Positions 1 to 11,718 are shown, numbered from the stretch's first letter. The stretch is DNA of 64,000 bases from Dipteronia dyeriana (GCA_032871835.1 CM065296.1:5962001-6026000), one strand, 5' to 3'. Numbers and translations are program-made. Notes: generated by a model from the sequence alone, not told the origin.

Positions 1-1677
1 AAGCACAAAGACTTAGCTAGATGTTATCAATCTCAAAACAATCCTAGCTATCAAACAAATCATACATGCCCATACATGTATTCTCAATTAGTTGTGTAGA
101 GAATTTTCAACACACTAACTGTTACTCAAACAACCTTGAATATTCAAGAGAGCATAACTAGATTAATAAATATAAATCTATCAATCTAGTTATCAATTAA
201 TCTCTTAAGAATCATCAATTCTTAGCCATTTAGGTAAAAACAACCTAATCAATGCAAGCTATCAAAATACGATACAAACAAATATTCATGAACATTAACT
301 AGTTGATTAAAACACAATCTATCCACTTAGTCATCAATGAATCACACATGAATATTTATGACCTAGCTTTTAGGTAAAAATGACCTAATCAATTAAGCTA
401 TCACAAACAAAACCCAGTCATGTTATCAATTAACACAATAATGCATTCAAAAATGATTTCTACAAATCCTATGCATTAAAAACTAAATCTTGGACTTAAA
501 GAATAATAAATGAAGATGGGATATTTGTTCTTACTTATCAAGTCAAGATTGATGAAGACCTTGGAAGGTTGATACAATGGATGCATGGTTTTTGGGTTGA
601 AGAGTTAATGAAGCTTTCTCTCTCAAGAAACTCTATCTCTATTTCTCCAGGGATCATTTTATAGAGTCATTTTATGAAGAACATGAATTAAGGATGTATT
701 TATAGTCCAAGTGAAATGACGTCGCTTTGATAAAGTTAAAACACAATTTTTTGGGCAAAAGTGACAAGATGCACTGGTCTACTGTGCTGGTAATTACCTG
801 CGCATTACCCGTGCACTAGCAAATCAATACAACAACCTAATTTTTAAATGGCTCAAAACTTAACCAAATGATATAGAAAATTATCGTATAATATACCGTT
901 GGAAATGTATGAATGTCTACTTTCTACTCATTTTTAAAGAATAAGGTTTTGATGTCAGTAGAAAGAGTTATGATCTTTTGAGTGACCAAAAGTTAGAATC
1001 GAACAAAAACATAGATGCCATGTTTTAGTGGTCACTTAGAAGATATCAAAACTAATCCAAACGTTCATTAAATATTACTAATAATATACCGTTGGAAAGG
1101 TAAGGGTGCCTAGTTTGTCCAAAAATTTTCAAAACTTAAATTGGATATTTGTATAAAATGTTATGGTCACAAGACCATACGAATGTTAGTTTTGAAAAAC
1201 ATCTAAATCATTGAAAACTAATCTTTTGAAACTAGACATGTTGCTCAAAATAGCCAAACTAAGAGAAGAAACAGACCTTCTCAACTGGTCACTCAACGCT
1301 AAAAACTCAAGCACACCAATGTGTAACACGAACACAACACATGCACATCGTGTGAGTGCGGACGTTTTCGAACACATAGTGGAAAACGTAAAACATAACA
1401 ACTTCACGTAAAGACAAACAAAAAAAGTGCTAGTGTAAGTTGAGTCATAAATGCACACAATCAAGGAAACACAAATGCAAAATAATATGAGAATGCATGT
1501 AAGTGTGTGTGCACCTAATCTCTTCAAGAATCAAGTCAAGTGAATTACCTTTTGATCTTGCACTTACTCTTGAAGTCACGAAGATGCTTAGAAGCAAACC
1601 TAAGCTACCCATTACATAAATCATCTCTAATGTGGTATGTAATGAAATAAGTCAATCACAAAATAGAGGTTCTTACA
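1..1677 (-). mobile_element. LTR family E, left copy (runs off the window)
   Basis: On the minus strand this copy starts at 1677 with TGTAAGAACCTC. It aligns over its length with the plus-strand sequence starting at 62536 (TGTAAAGTCCTC). Shared blocks include a GATTG-CTTATTT segment, AGCTTAGG, and GATAGCTAGGATTGTT near the far end. A TATA-like TATTTATA (697-704, minus sense) suggests an LTR promoter. It interrupts the protease of Copia-1. The last bases of that reading frame are next to 1677, and ACCTT (1678-1682) would be one TSD copy, the other lying outside the window. No coding sequence is convincing. The family is not identified, and the LTR is at least 1.68 kb. Confidence 0.65.
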
Positions 1678-2750
1678 ACCTTTCTCATCTAGGACACCAA
1701 GAGAAATCAGATTTTTCTTTAAGTTAGACACATACCTAACATTCTTAAAAACTCTCACTAACCCATCATACATCCTAATAGCAACTGACCCTATCTCTTC
1801 CACTGAACACCGCTGATTATTACCCATCAACACATTATCTCCACTGAGTTCTTGGAACTTTGTGAACCAATCCTTTCTAGGACTCATATGGAAAGAACAA
1901 CCTGAATCTAGGATCCATTCAATTTTTATACCCTCAGTGCTAACAACAAGGACTTTATTAGGTTAAAATGATTTTGATGCCACAACCGCATCACTATCAT
2001 TTTGGGTATTTTCCTAATTTTTCTTTTTAAGTTCATAGTAGTATTTTTTAATATGTCCCTCTATTCCACAGAAATATCACTTTCTAGTGTCATTTATGTT
2101 CTTATATTTCTAACTTTACGCTTATTATTGTTTGGATTATTATTGCTACTTCTTATTGGTTGTCTACCCCTAACAAACAAGTTCTCACCTCCATCTTTCT
2201 TCTCTATTTCAACTCTCTGTCTTTGGGCTTCATAGCCAAAATACACTCCTCAAGTGTGAAAGAAGATCTGCCGTACTTGATGGGTTCCTTCATATCCTTG
2301 AAGGATTTAGGTAGAGAATTGAGGAGAACGATAGCCTCTTTCTCATCACTAAATTTCTTATTGTCCCTTGCATTTGCAAGTTTTGTGGTCATCTTCTTGA
2401 ATTCATCAAGATTTTGACCTAGATTCTTGTTATGATCCATCTGAAAGCTAAAGAGACTTTCTTTTAGGTAAATTTTATTAGCCAGTGATTTAGTGAGATA
2501 CAAGCTTTTAAGCTTTTTCAAACATTACAGACAGTAGTTTTTTCATTAACCACTCTAAGGACATTATCAGATAAATTCAAAATAATAGTGCATTAGACCA
2601 TTTCAAGAATGTCATTTTTTTGGTCTACGGTTAATGTGTCAGACAATGTTTTCAGCGCCTTATTTTCTGTTGGGGGAGAAGGGCTTACATCTTTCTTCTC
2701 TAAATACCAAAATCCTCAGAGCCATCAAACTTGTCTATTTTGAATTTCAT
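1678..2750 (-). pseudogene. Copia-1 gag and start of protease (broken)
   Basis: Read on the minus strand from an ATG at 2750. The start MKFKIDKFDGSEDFG is typical of Copia Gag, and the next Trp codon has become a stop. A Gag body (UBN2-type, with LNSLPKSF) follows at 2521-2204. A zinc knuckle lies near 2080-2036, where the first Cys is now a stop and the last Cys is Tyr. The aspartic protease begins WILDSGCSFHMSP near 1915-1885, with the catalytic DSG triad present. The reading continues to a DEKGC motif and is then cut by LTR family E at 1677. Integrase, RT and RNase H are absent. Gag normally coats the particle RNA, and the protease cleaves the polyprotein. Several stops show that it is dead. 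Confidence 0.8.
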
Positions 2751-3345
2751 AGTAAAAATTGTAGAATTAAAATTGTCAAAATCAGAACGTTAACTCCTCG
2801 TGACTGCTTGCAGTTACACTTCTTTCCTCTTCTCCAGATGAGACTTCAGAGATTGATGGCTCAACCATTGGAGGATCCTGGTTCTTGTTTTCCGCTGTTG
2901 ATACTGGTTAACTCTAAAATCACTAATTGAGAGTTTTAGTCAACTCAAAACCTCAACCAGGACACATGTTCTCTATTATAATACCTACTAGAAACTCTCA
3001 CACAACACAAGAACATATAATAGTTGTACCAACATCAAAAGTAACCCGAGAATATCAAAATAATTGGAAAAGCAAACAACAGAAAAGAAGCAGACACAAG
3101 ATTTTTCGTGGTTCAACCACAAAAAAGGCTTACACCCACATTGAGCTTCTCAGAAAAGCTCTTTTCAATATATTTAACTTCTATAGACCACATAGTAACC
3201 CAAATACTCATAAAAAATAAGCCAGAAACAATCAAGAACCCATGATCTGTCATTACTAAAGCAATCGGACCTAAACCCTCACTCGGTCTATGATTACAGA
3301 AGACAAATCACTCAACTCTCTTCACAAAGTGTATACAATCACTTT

Positions 3346-3660
3346 AATGCTCGTTTGGTTGAACTTTCTACTGATTCAAAATGTCTACGAATGTTTATTT
3401 AAATTTTTTAGAGTTGTTTGATTGTGCTTTTAAGAATGTCTATTTTTAATTGAGCAAAAACTAGTAGAGTTTAAACCTCTACTAGAAAAAAGCTCATATA
3501 AAGGTACTTCTCAAAATAGATATTTTAAAAAAAAAAAGTCTACCAACCAAACTATTATATATATATATATATATTCAAAAATCTATTTTCTAATAGATAT
3601 ACTACAAGTAGATCTTTTACCAATAGATGTTTTTTAAAAGCCCAAACAAACAAGCTCTTA
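3346..3660. mobile_element. MITE, hAT-type by TSD length
   Basis: The ends are inverted repeats: GCTCGTTTGGTTG near 3349 and, in reverse complement, GAGCTTGTTTGTTTGG at the right end. They are flanked by ATCACTTT (3338-3345) and ATCACTCT (3661-3668), an 8-bp TSD with one mismatch. It is AT-rich and has no coding capacity. It includes a (TA)n run at about 3554-3575. Confidence 0.6.
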
Positions 3661-3793
3661 ATCACTCTTAAAAATACAATAATCGCATAAAGATTGCAAA
3701 AAAATCAAGTTGGATTCACCAAGAATTACAACGAACACAAGAGAGTATAAGAGATAATTTTCAAAGGAGAGAATAAGAACAAACGAAGACTTA

Positions 3794-4540
3794 GGCCTGT
3801 TTGATTTTTCCACTTAATACTTAATGACACTTAATGTGCTCTATTAAGTTATTTTGTTTGTTTTTTTAAATGATAAAATCACTTATATAACCCTTAAAAC
3901 CAATTATTTAGAAAAGTGAAAAAATTTCATTTTTCACTTAACAAAAGTCCACAAGAATTTAATGCACTATTTTATTTCCAAAATTATCATTATCAATCTA
4001 ACTAATTTCCAATTTGGTCTTCGGTCAAACTGCTATTAATATTAATATTAATATTTTTTTCTTCTCACCATAAACAACTACAACATTACAAAACCTAATT
4101 ACTTCAAAACTCAAACAATTAGAAACTGATTTTCCTATCATATTCCGGTTTTCAATAAGGACTCGTTCTTTTTTTTTCCCTCATAATTTGATAACTAGTT
4201 TTATTTTAGAGTTTGATTTCATCTAAATAATATTATTAATATAAATTTAAAATATTATTAATAACCAAATAATTTTATTTTACAATTATTAAATTACTTG
4301 TTATAGTTATCTTTAATATATTAAAATGTAAATATATAATAAATATTTAGAAGGGCATAGATATAAAAGTATTAATTTTTAGATATTTATAACTTAATAA
4401 AACAAACAGTTTATCACTTACATTCAGTTTTTAATGATAAAAAAATAAATTTATTTTTCAGTTTTCAGTCGTCAGTCGTTATTTAATCTTCAGTAATATT
4501 CAGCGCCGTTTATTATTCAGATAAAAAATCAAACGGGAAC
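3794..4540. mobile_element. MITE, PIF/Harbinger-like
   Basis: The left end GGCCTGTTTGATTTTT and the right end (reverse complement GTTCCCGTTTGATTTTT) form imperfect terminal inverted repeats of about 40 bp. Both sides are flanked by TTA (3791-3793 and 4541-4543), or by ACTTA if two more bases are counted. A TTA duplication with a G-rich CTGTTTG terminus fits Tourist-type MITEs. The 747 bp are AT-rich and code for no transposase. A different superfamily with a 5-bp TSD is not excluded. Confidence 0.6.
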
Positions 4541-4859
4541 TTAATCCGAAAAATTGAAAAATCTGATGCCTTTCTCTCTGTAATGCTTGCTTATATTGGC
4601 ATATCTGTTGAGTCACTTATGTAATCTGAAGTTGCCAATAAAAGCTTGCCACATCAGATTCTCTCATGTGCCTTTATCAACTTATCATCAGAATTCATCT
4701 GATAAACCAAACAACACTGTATTACTCAGTAAAGGTAAATCTGACTGAAGCTGCAGATCTAACTGGGTTCCTATATTTGGGCTTCGTATGGGCTGCTGAT
4801 TTGGGCTTCATATGGGCTACTGATCTGGGCTTTCTAGATGAATAAGTTGGACTAATCCA

Positions 4860-5123
4860 TATTACATTCTATGGAGGTCGATTTGGTTTTAGGTGCATGT
4901 AATCCTCCCAGTATTGAGACTAATTGTTTCTCGGATTTAAGCAAGCTTATCGTGTTCACACTTCACAGAAATGTTAATGCTGTGGCTCGTGTCCTTGCAA
5001 AAATGTCCTCTGTTTAATTGTAGACACTGTATGGTTTGGACGATGATATGATCCTGTTTGTTGTTGATGTGGTGTGTTTCTTGGAATGAAAATTTCTTTT
5101 CTCCAAAAAATAAAATAAAAATA
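4860..5123 (+). pseudogene. L1 LINE tail: end of RNase H and 3' UTR
   Basis: The plus-strand reading ends FTLHRNVNAVARVLAKMSS followed by a stop at about 5017. This matches the C-terminal helix of the RNase H domain that plant L1 elements carry after the reverse transcriptase (H-R-x-x-N-x-x-A-x-x-L-A). About 85 bp of T/G-rich 3' UTR and an A-rich tail (5103-5123) follow. All upstream parts are missing, as expected for a 5'-truncated insertion made by target-primed reverse transcription. One frameshift lies near 4870. A stand-alone RNase H-like gene fragment is the alternative. Confidence 0.6.
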
Positions 5124-5763
5124 GATTAGAGTCCTTCTATGATAAAAATATCTGAATTCTAAAATAAATTGACAAGTCAAATGTCAAATATCATATACAA
5201 TGTATATGCATAAATTTCTTATCATTGAGGAGAGATTAATTTGGAGAATATATCATAACACTGAGATATTCATGCTTCAAATTCTAATCATGGTCTAGAA
5301 GATCTTGTGTTTTACAATAATTGGATTCCCGTACTGACCAAATCAAATATAAATATGAAGCCAAATTTTAAGATTTTATCTAGTTTCAAGTCTCGAATGA
5401 GTAAGGAAAGTTCTAAGCACCTCCCCGTTACTGAGACTATGATTAGTACTGATTCTACGGCTTCAACCGCTCAAGTAGCTAGAATTAAGCATTGTTGTTA
5501 ATTGGATCGCACAGGTTGAGGTAAAAGGGAATGATTATGTTAGTCTAATTAATTAGTTTTTTTTTTATGTGTATTTCGTTAAGGTCTGCATGTTTTTTTA
5601 GATTAATGTGTTTTGGAGTCTGCTGCATTCTCCTTTGCTTTCGTTTTTCTTTTTCTTTTTTATTTGTTTTTACTTTTAGTTTTATTTTTATTAATAAAAA
5701 AGCTCTTAGAGCATATAATTTTTTTTTGCTCGTTTGGTTTAGCTCTATAGATCAACCCACATA
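5124..5763. other. Stretch without a recognised gene
   Basis: AT-rich and low complexity. A T-rich run with repeated CTTTTT blocks lies at 5545-5700. The short ORFs here are compositionally biased and have no recognisable motif. The right edge is where the truncated Tat LTR begins. Confidence 0.5.
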
Positions 5764-5863
5764 GATCATCTATTAATTGCCTTGGGTTGATCTTTCCTGA
5801 CTTTTGTGACGTGACATATCTATTCATGCTGACTTGTCATGCTACAAAAAAATCCCTATAACA
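5764..5863 (-). mobile_element. Truncated 3' LTR of Tat element 1
   Basis: The segment from ATCTATTAATTGCC to the TAACA end at 5863 repeats 9660-9756 with a few substitutions. Only the first 100 bp (minus sense, U3 end) of the 929-bp LTR survive. The minus-strand polypurine tract TTTGAAGGGG lies at about 5866-5876, next to the LTR start. Confidence 0.7.
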
Positions 5864-6074
5864 ACACCCCTTCAAATCCGCGAGATGAGCTCTTGACGGC
5901 TCAACGAAGGGGATTTGAATAGTTTTTATTTTTGACGCTTCCAAACTTATCGCTTTAACTTGATCAAGTATCTTATTAAACTGATCGCTTGTTTTTTTTT
6001 TAAATTGACCAAGTGTCTTATTAAACTGATCAATCTTGGACTCCTTGACTTTTTGCTCCCTTATAACTGGATCA

Positions 6075-6330
6075 GTCGGTGTCCTGACTCTCTGCTCAGG
6101 ATAATTTCCGACCGTTTTTTTTTTGGACTAGTCGGTGTCCCGACTCTTAGCATAGGATAATCCCCGACTGTCTTGATTCGGTCGATGTCCTGGCCTTTCG
6201 CTCAGGATAATTTCAAACTATCTTGGTTGGGTCGGTGTCCTGGCTTTTCACTCATGATAATTCCTGATTGTTTTCATTTTTCGGTTGGTTTCCTGACTTT
6301 TCGCTCAGGATAATTCCCGATTGTCTTGAG
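6075..6330. repeat. Tandem repeat, five units of 50-56 bp
   Basis: Units begin at 6075, 6131, 6181, 6231 and 6283. The core is GTCGGTGTCCTGACT, followed by CTCAGGATAATTCCC and GACTGTCTTG. The array lies between the end of coding sequence and the 3' LTR of Tat element 1, where Tat/Ogre elements often carry minisatellites. Confidence 0.8.
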
Positions 6331-6904
6331 TCTTCTGCCAAGAGGTATTCTGGGAACCTTACCCCATTTCCCTGTTTTTTCTATGTAAAGAAGTTACCAA
6401 GGAAGTCTCCTAGTTTTGTTTGCTTACAAGGGTTTGGTCGAATCGTTAGTGCAATACTAACACAACTAGATGCATTTCACCAGGTTTTCCCCGATAGTGT
6501 ACCTAAGTGTTTTTTTTCGGTAAAACCGGCAGCTCGGGGTGGGCGGATTGCTGATAGTGCTCTATATGCATCCAGTAAGTTTGGTAGGTGCGTCAGGTCT
6601 TTAACCCCTAACTTCTCAGTCTCTTAGACACCTTCACCCACCATGGCAGGTGTCAATGCTGCGAGTTTATCTTTGATAACAAAGATGATTATTATAAAAA
6701 TTCGAACACCATTCTTGTCATCTTTATTAATTGATCTGAAAATTAACAATACTAAAAATAATTAGAAAAGCTAAAAATGAAAAGCAAACTAAAAATATCT
6801 TAAGCAAAAACTGAAAGCAACTAAGCTATTTCCCTGAAGAGTAGGTTGTATATATATATATATTAAAGACTATATTCTGTCATCCACGAGCTTGTGTAGG
6901 GTCT
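6331..6904. other. Non-coding 3' spacer of Tat element 1
   Basis: No conserved protein motif is seen on either strand. The part at 6340-6620 is mixed in composition. The part at 6660-6870 is AT-rich with a short (TA)n at about 6849-6864. The expected pol genes are absent, so the join between gag and this spacer is probably a deletion point. Confidence 0.5.
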
Positions 6905-8025
6905 TCAAAAGATAATGTTGACTGTCCCTTCACCGTTGTCTCGGCTCGGGCTTTGCTTCTTTTCCTGATTTCCCATTGGTTGATGGTCTGTCTTCTTAAG
7001 AATTAAATCTTTGAGGTGACCCTCCCTGATAAACGTCTCGATGTGGTCTCTTAGTTGGTAGCACTTTGATGTGTCATGACCACTTTCTTTGTGAAACCTG
7101 CAGTACTTTGTTGTGTCTCTTCGAGCATAGATTGACAGCCTATGAAGATATTTGACTAACTTTTGGTCTTCTACGATCGCAAGGATTTCTTCTTGTTTCT
7201 TGTTGAGGGGAGTATAGTTAGTGTACTGACCATGAAACTTTTTTTCGTTCCAATTATTTCTACGATTGGTCCCATTACTCTCCTGATGATCACCCTTCTG
7301 GTTCTTTATATAGCCATCACTTATTTTTGCATTCTCCCCAGGGTGACCCGTGTACATAACTACCCTCCTGAGCTAGCTCATCTTCTTCAGCCATTGCATA
7401 ACTGCCTGCCACATCCATTAGGTCAGCTTAGGTATCTAGGCACTTCCTCCTCAAATTGAAGGAAAACCGACCCTTCTGTAGGTTGTTGGTGAAGACTGCT
7501 ACCCCAACCTCATCATTGGGGTTATGGATCTCATACACTTTCTGAGAGAACCTTTTTAGGTAATCTTTTAGTGACTCGTTCTTTCCTTATTTGAGAGTGG
7601 TGATGTGAGCTACTGACTTCCTCATTTGTATGTTCCTTAAGAATTATCGTGAGAAAGCCTGAGTTAAATCTCAGAAATTCTTGATTGTTCCCTAAGGGAG
7701 TCTTCCAAACCACTTAGACCCTAAGTCCCTGAGCGTTTGCGGGAATGTAAAACACAACAAAGGGTCATTGTAAGCGTATTGTGCCATCGCACTTCAAAAA
7801 TGTCTCATGTGTTCTTTTGGATCCGTGTTTGCTTTAAATTGTTCGACCTGAGGCATTCTGAATCTTTCTGGGAACTGGGTTTGGAGGATGCTATTCACTA
7901 ATGAGTTTTTAGAATCATCGTCCAGTAAATCTTTAAACCTCTGGCGACGTTCTAATGCTTCCACCTTCTGGGTTAATTTTTATTTCAAGATATCTCGTTT
8001 ATCTCCTGGCTCGTTATCCATTCCC
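6905..8025 (-). pseudogene. Tat element 1 gag (many stops)
   Basis: The minus-strand reading begins near an ATG at about 8023 (MDNEPGDKRD). It runs through the Ty3 Gag core, with motifs close to DPKEHM, PLLCFTFPQTL, GSKWFGRLP and KDYLKRF, and reaches a finger KYCRFHKESGHDTSKCYQL in the open part 7357-6905. About eight in-frame stops lie upstream of 7360, including several Trp or Gln codons turned to stops. The same protein family occurs at 60125-61320, so both belong to one lineage. Gag packages the element RNA. This copy cannot make it. Confidence 0.8.
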
Positions 8026-8806
8026 AATCACTGACGGTCGATGCACCAATGTTGGAATCTTAACGGGGACTTGCCCCTTCGGCGTGTTTTGCGGTGTGGT
8101 TTGTCACTGTCATCTGATGAGCTAGATCGATCTCGCTTCTGAACACCTCTACGGATTTCATCTGACTCAAAGCCCGCTTGATACCGATCTTGCCTCCCTC
8201 ATCTGATAATTCCTTCATCTTCTATTTGAGGTCGCTCCCCCTTTCCATGATGGTTCGCTCCTTCTCTGCTAGACTTACGGGGAACACTTGGGGTCACCGT
8301 CTAGCGTTTCAGACATACCTAGGGTCTCAGGCCACCATAGGTGTGGACAATTGATACGACAATGTCATATTTATAGTTGCTATTATATTAATTCCCTGTC
8401 TAGCAGCGTCTTCAATGACACTCCACAGAGACTCTTTGACATGCTAGAATGCATCTGAAAAAATTATTGAGGGAGTGTTTGTGGAGGTCATTACAGCCTA
8501 GCCAGTTGAAGTTGGAGTCACTGAGAGCAGGCTTCCTCCAACAGTGTTGGTATTTATCGGGTCAGGATCGTTATCTGCACATTGAGTATCAACATTATTT
8601 GGAGACTGGCTTCTTTCTTTGTCGTTTGTCATGTTGCTGCTTTGGGAATTCATTTTTTTTGAGAACTTTGTTCGCGAATTTGCTCAGTTGCATATACTTT
8701 GATGCTGATAAAACAGATAATCCACCCCTAGCACCTTTTTTTTTTGGCTTGGTAGAGTATTTCGGTGTTTCGTCTGTTTATGTTGGTTCATCGAAGTTGA
8801 GTTCTA
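8026..8806 (-). other. Leader of Tat element 1
   Basis: The region between the primer site and the readable Gag core. It is rich in charged codons on the minus strand near 8080-8290 and probably encodes or precedes the Gag N-terminus. The 145-codon plus-strand ORF across 8449-8886 lies over the leader and LTR edge and has no motif. Confidence 0.4.
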
Positions 8807-8827
8807 CCCCTTCCTTTCAGCACCAGT
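8807..8827 (-). promoter_or_regulatory. Primer-binding-site position of Tat element 1
   Basis: On the minus strand the bases right after the LTR read ACTGGTGCTGAAAGG. They align with ATTGGCGCTAGAGG at the same place in the Tat element at 59485. The priming tRNA is not assigned. Confidence 0.5.
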
Positions 8828-9756
8828 TGTTGACAGTGATTTTTGGATGGTATAAGATTGATCACGCGTCTAACAGGTTTTTGTAAATTATTGAAGATGT
8901 TATGAGAAATTTAGAAAAAGAAGAAAAAACATGCACACATAAGTTTACATGGTAAAATCCCAAGGTGGGGAAACATCCACGGTTGCCAGTGATGTCAAGA
9001 AGAAATTCACTGTAGTATAATGATTACACACCCAATCTCTCATTCTTTGGTGTATCTCTCTCTTTCTCTTTCTTGTATATTTTCTATGTGTTCTCGTATA
9101 TTTCTCTGTCCTCCTTTTACAATGAGATTACAGGTCTATTTATATGTGCATAGAACCCTAATCCTTGTTACATAAATAAGGAAATGTGATAGTGTTTAAT
9201 TAGAACTGGTTACTTGTTGAAGTCGTCTTTGTCTTCTTTCATGTTTCGGAGATCTTGTGTATTGAACTAGAGTCTTCATAGAATTCTAGTTGAATGGTCC
9301 GTTTAGGACTTATTTCCAGATCGGTGTGCAATCTTCTAGAAGCTTTGAGTTCTTTCCTGAATAGAATTCCCCAACACTGGATAAGAAATAGGGATATTTC
9401 CTTATCGGAGTATAATTCTAGATTCCTTGTTTAAGTAAGACAATTCTTCTTCGTATTTGAATTGTAGTTGCCTTTAATGTCTCTCACACGTTGTTTCAAC
9501 TGACCAATTGTCCAGTCCCGACCATACTTCTTTTATCCCAATCGGATGGTCCCAACCAAGTTGTCTCTACCCAATAGTAAGTTTCCCCGACCAGATTATT
9601 TATGCCCGATCGGTTAGTTTTTCCGACCATTTAGGGTAATCTTGACTAGGCCTTGAGATCATCTATTAATTGCCTTGGATTGATCTTTCCTGACTCTTGT
9701 GACATGGCATATCTAATCATGCTGACTTGTCATGCTACCAAAAAATCCATATAACA
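8828..9756 (-). mobile_element. 5' LTR of Tat element 1
   Basis: 929 bp bounded by TG...CA in minus sense: it starts TGTTATATGG at 9756 and ends CACTGTCAACA at 8828. It shares a TATA-like TATTTATA (9137-9144, minus sense), a conserved ACCCTAATCCTTGTTACAT block and a CATCCACGG block with the LTR at 58650-59484 and partly with the solo LTR at 10957-11718. Its start is duplicated at 5863. Confidence 0.7.
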
Positions 9757-10799
9757 ATTGCTCATCCTATGGCTTGGATTTGGGTGATGAATTGATTTTG
9801 GTGAATTTCATAATACAGAGAATGAACCCTTAACTTGAATGGAATGTTCTTAATGTTTAACAATTAACTTGATACACATAGTTGTTTGGTGAACTCATTT
9901 CCACTATAAGCCATCCACTTAGGGAGATTAGAGAGATAATGAGAGAGCTTTCTCTTTTATGAGTGAGTTGAGCATTCAAGAAGATCGAAGAATCGCCGTG
10001 ATCGTCTAGTGAGACAGATATCTCTGTTGACAACTGAGAAAACCCGGTATTTGATTCCTGGAAGCGGATGGGTTCTCATTTCTATCTCTTTGGTATTTAT
10101 TTCTTTGTATTTCCTATCTCTTATTCGATGTGTACTTTCATTCAATAGGGATTTGATTTAAATCTAATAGTGTTGCCTATTTTATTGAATATGTTTGTTG
10201 ATGATTGAGTGGTTATTTAAGTTCTTAATGCTTTTGAGTGATTAGCCACCACTTGAATGAATGTTGGTTGTGTGCTATGAACCGAGGGGCGACGTACACA
10301 ACGAGTTCAATTAAATCTCCACTGCATGATATATGGAGTAAGGTAGAGATATATGAGTCTTTTCATGTATAGTCGCTAAATGTGTCTCATTATTCTTACT
10401 GAACTAGTTTGTAATTTCGGGTAGCAATCGAGAGATGCACTTGGGTATAACATTTGTTGCTCGAGACAGAATATTGACGAGGATTAAATGATCACGACTT
10501 TCAACATTGATAGACATGTTTGTATGAATTTGTGTGATTGTTATGGTGAAGTCATCTTCTTAGTGTAACCGTATATCCTGCATCTCTCCAATTGATTCTA
10601 TCTTTGTAAATACTAGTGTACATAGTTTATATTTTTATAGCAATATTTGCATATTCATAACAATAATTTCATTTAGTGCATACACATTACACACCCTAAT
10701 CAGTTTTCCAATTCATCTCCTCGTGGGAACAAACTTTACTTATCATTGTACTACTCCAACAGCCTCGTACTATTGCGGGCACCCATTCTGAAGCGGTCA
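9757..10799 (+). mobile_element. Athila-like LTR fragment
   Basis: The plus-strand sequence follows the order of blocks seen in the 13485-15606 LTR and the 31612-33030 LTR: GATGAATTGATTTTGG, then GAATGAACCCTTAAC, GTGCTATGAACCGAG, CTCGTGGGAAC and a TATTGCGGG end block. It stops at CGGTCA (10799). No primer site follows, so it is a 3' or solo LTR remnant. Its left part is missing where Tat element 1 begins. Confidence 0.6.
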
Positions 10800-10956
10800 T
10801 TAATCAATATATGTTTTTCTTAGAATAAAATTCTCTAGACAAAGAAGTAACCTGTGTAATTTTATTTTATTTTTGAATTCTTTGCACTATCAAATTAATT
10901 TTTTAGTGTAGATTAAATAAAGCTTAAAATCACACTAAATTATAAACCACCGTGTT

Positions 10957-11718
10957 TGTTGATGGTGATTTCTTGATGGTCAGCCGGTCAATGATTTAGG
11001 TTAAGGAAACCTGCAGAAATAAACGTAATAAAAGCAAAAGATAATGAAGAGAAAACAAAGTAATAATACACACTCTGAGAAGTAATAATACCGATGATCG
11101 GAGAAACATCCATGGGTCATTGCCTTAGCAGCTGAGAAGTGAATCCAGTATTTTGTAAATAATAATACACACTCTGGTATCTCTCTCTCTCTCTATCGTA
11201 AGATGCTCACGCTTTACAATGTGTTTTACAAGTGTATTTATACACAGTCCTGCTAGGGTTTAGAATTGTGGCGTGTGAGTAAAAGATTACATAGTTGATA
11301 TTCCTTTCCTGTTTGGTGTCATTATTCATTAAATGCACTTGACTCCAAAGAATCCATTTAGGACTGATATTCTGGAGAAAATATGTTTGTTTCCTTGTTG
11401 AACTCTTTCTAGTGGCTGTAAATAAGTTGATTTATGATTTTCCATGACGGCTGTATAACCTTGTGTGCGAAGGAAACCCTAATATGGGTTTTCCCCTTAT
11501 TTGTGTCGAGAGAGCCGACCAGAGACGGCTTTCTACTCGGGTTTACTCAGCATTGCTAGTATTGTCTGGTATTTTATTAATGCTATGCTGGTGCCAGGTG
11601 GCCTATCAACGTGGAGTGGCAATGTGTCCTTTGACTGATCCCTTGACTTTTGCTTATGTGGAATGATTGGTCCATGCTGTTTGGTGACGTGTCCTCTCGA
11701 AAAATATTATGCACAATA
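10957..11718 (-). mobile_element. Tat-type solo LTR with perfect TSD
   Basis: 762 bp. The left edge TGTTGATGGTGATTTC matches the LTR edge of Tat element 1 (TGTTGACAGTGATTTT). The right edge is CACAATA, with the expected CA changed to TA. GTGTT flanks both sides (10952-10956 and 11719-11723). A TATA-like TATTTATA lies at 11235-11242 (minus sense). No internal region is present, so it is the product of LTR-LTR recombination. Confidence 0.75.

Larger units (their letters stand above)
2908..4716 (-). mobile_element. 5' LTR and primer site of Copia-1, interrupted by two MITEs
   Basis: This is the sequence upstream (minus sense) of the Copia-1 gag. It starts TGTTGTTTGG at 4716. Near 3100 it contains a CGTGGTTCAACCAC segment of the sort seen in Copia LTRs. 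It ends at about 2908, just before GTATCAACAGCGG, which resembles a degraded initiator-Met tRNA primer site. The two MITEs (3346-3660 and 3794-4540) are later insertions. Without them the LTR would be about 0.74 kb. The partner LTR is missing. The left boundary is approximate. Confidence 0.5.
5764..9756 (-). mobile_element. Tat-type Ty3 element 1, gag only
   Basis: Minus-strand element with a complete 5' LTR on the right (8828-9756), a primer-site-like motif, gag, a 3' spacer with tandem repeats, a polypurine tract and about 100 bp of 3' LTR on the left. No protease, RT, RNase H or integrase was found, so about 4 kb of pol is missing. Gag with the YCRFHKxxGHDTxxC finger plus a tandem array before the 3' LTR fits the Tat/Ogre/Retand group. 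The 3' LTR is cut at 5764, so no TSD can be read. Confidence 0.65.

Noticed and set aside
1211..1527. Overlapping ORFs on both strands in 1186-1527
   Set aside because: They lie in LTR family E, and the other copy at 62536-64000 does not keep the frames.
6075..6330. Regularly spaced repeats considered as a CRISPR-like array (also 36884-37375)
   Set aside because: The units are tandem without unique spacers of constant length, and they lie in a retrotransposon spacer in a plant genome. No cas-like gene is present.
8449..8886. 145-codon plus-strand ORF
   Set aside because: It crosses the leader, primer site and LTR edge of Tat element 1 on the opposite strand and shows no motif.
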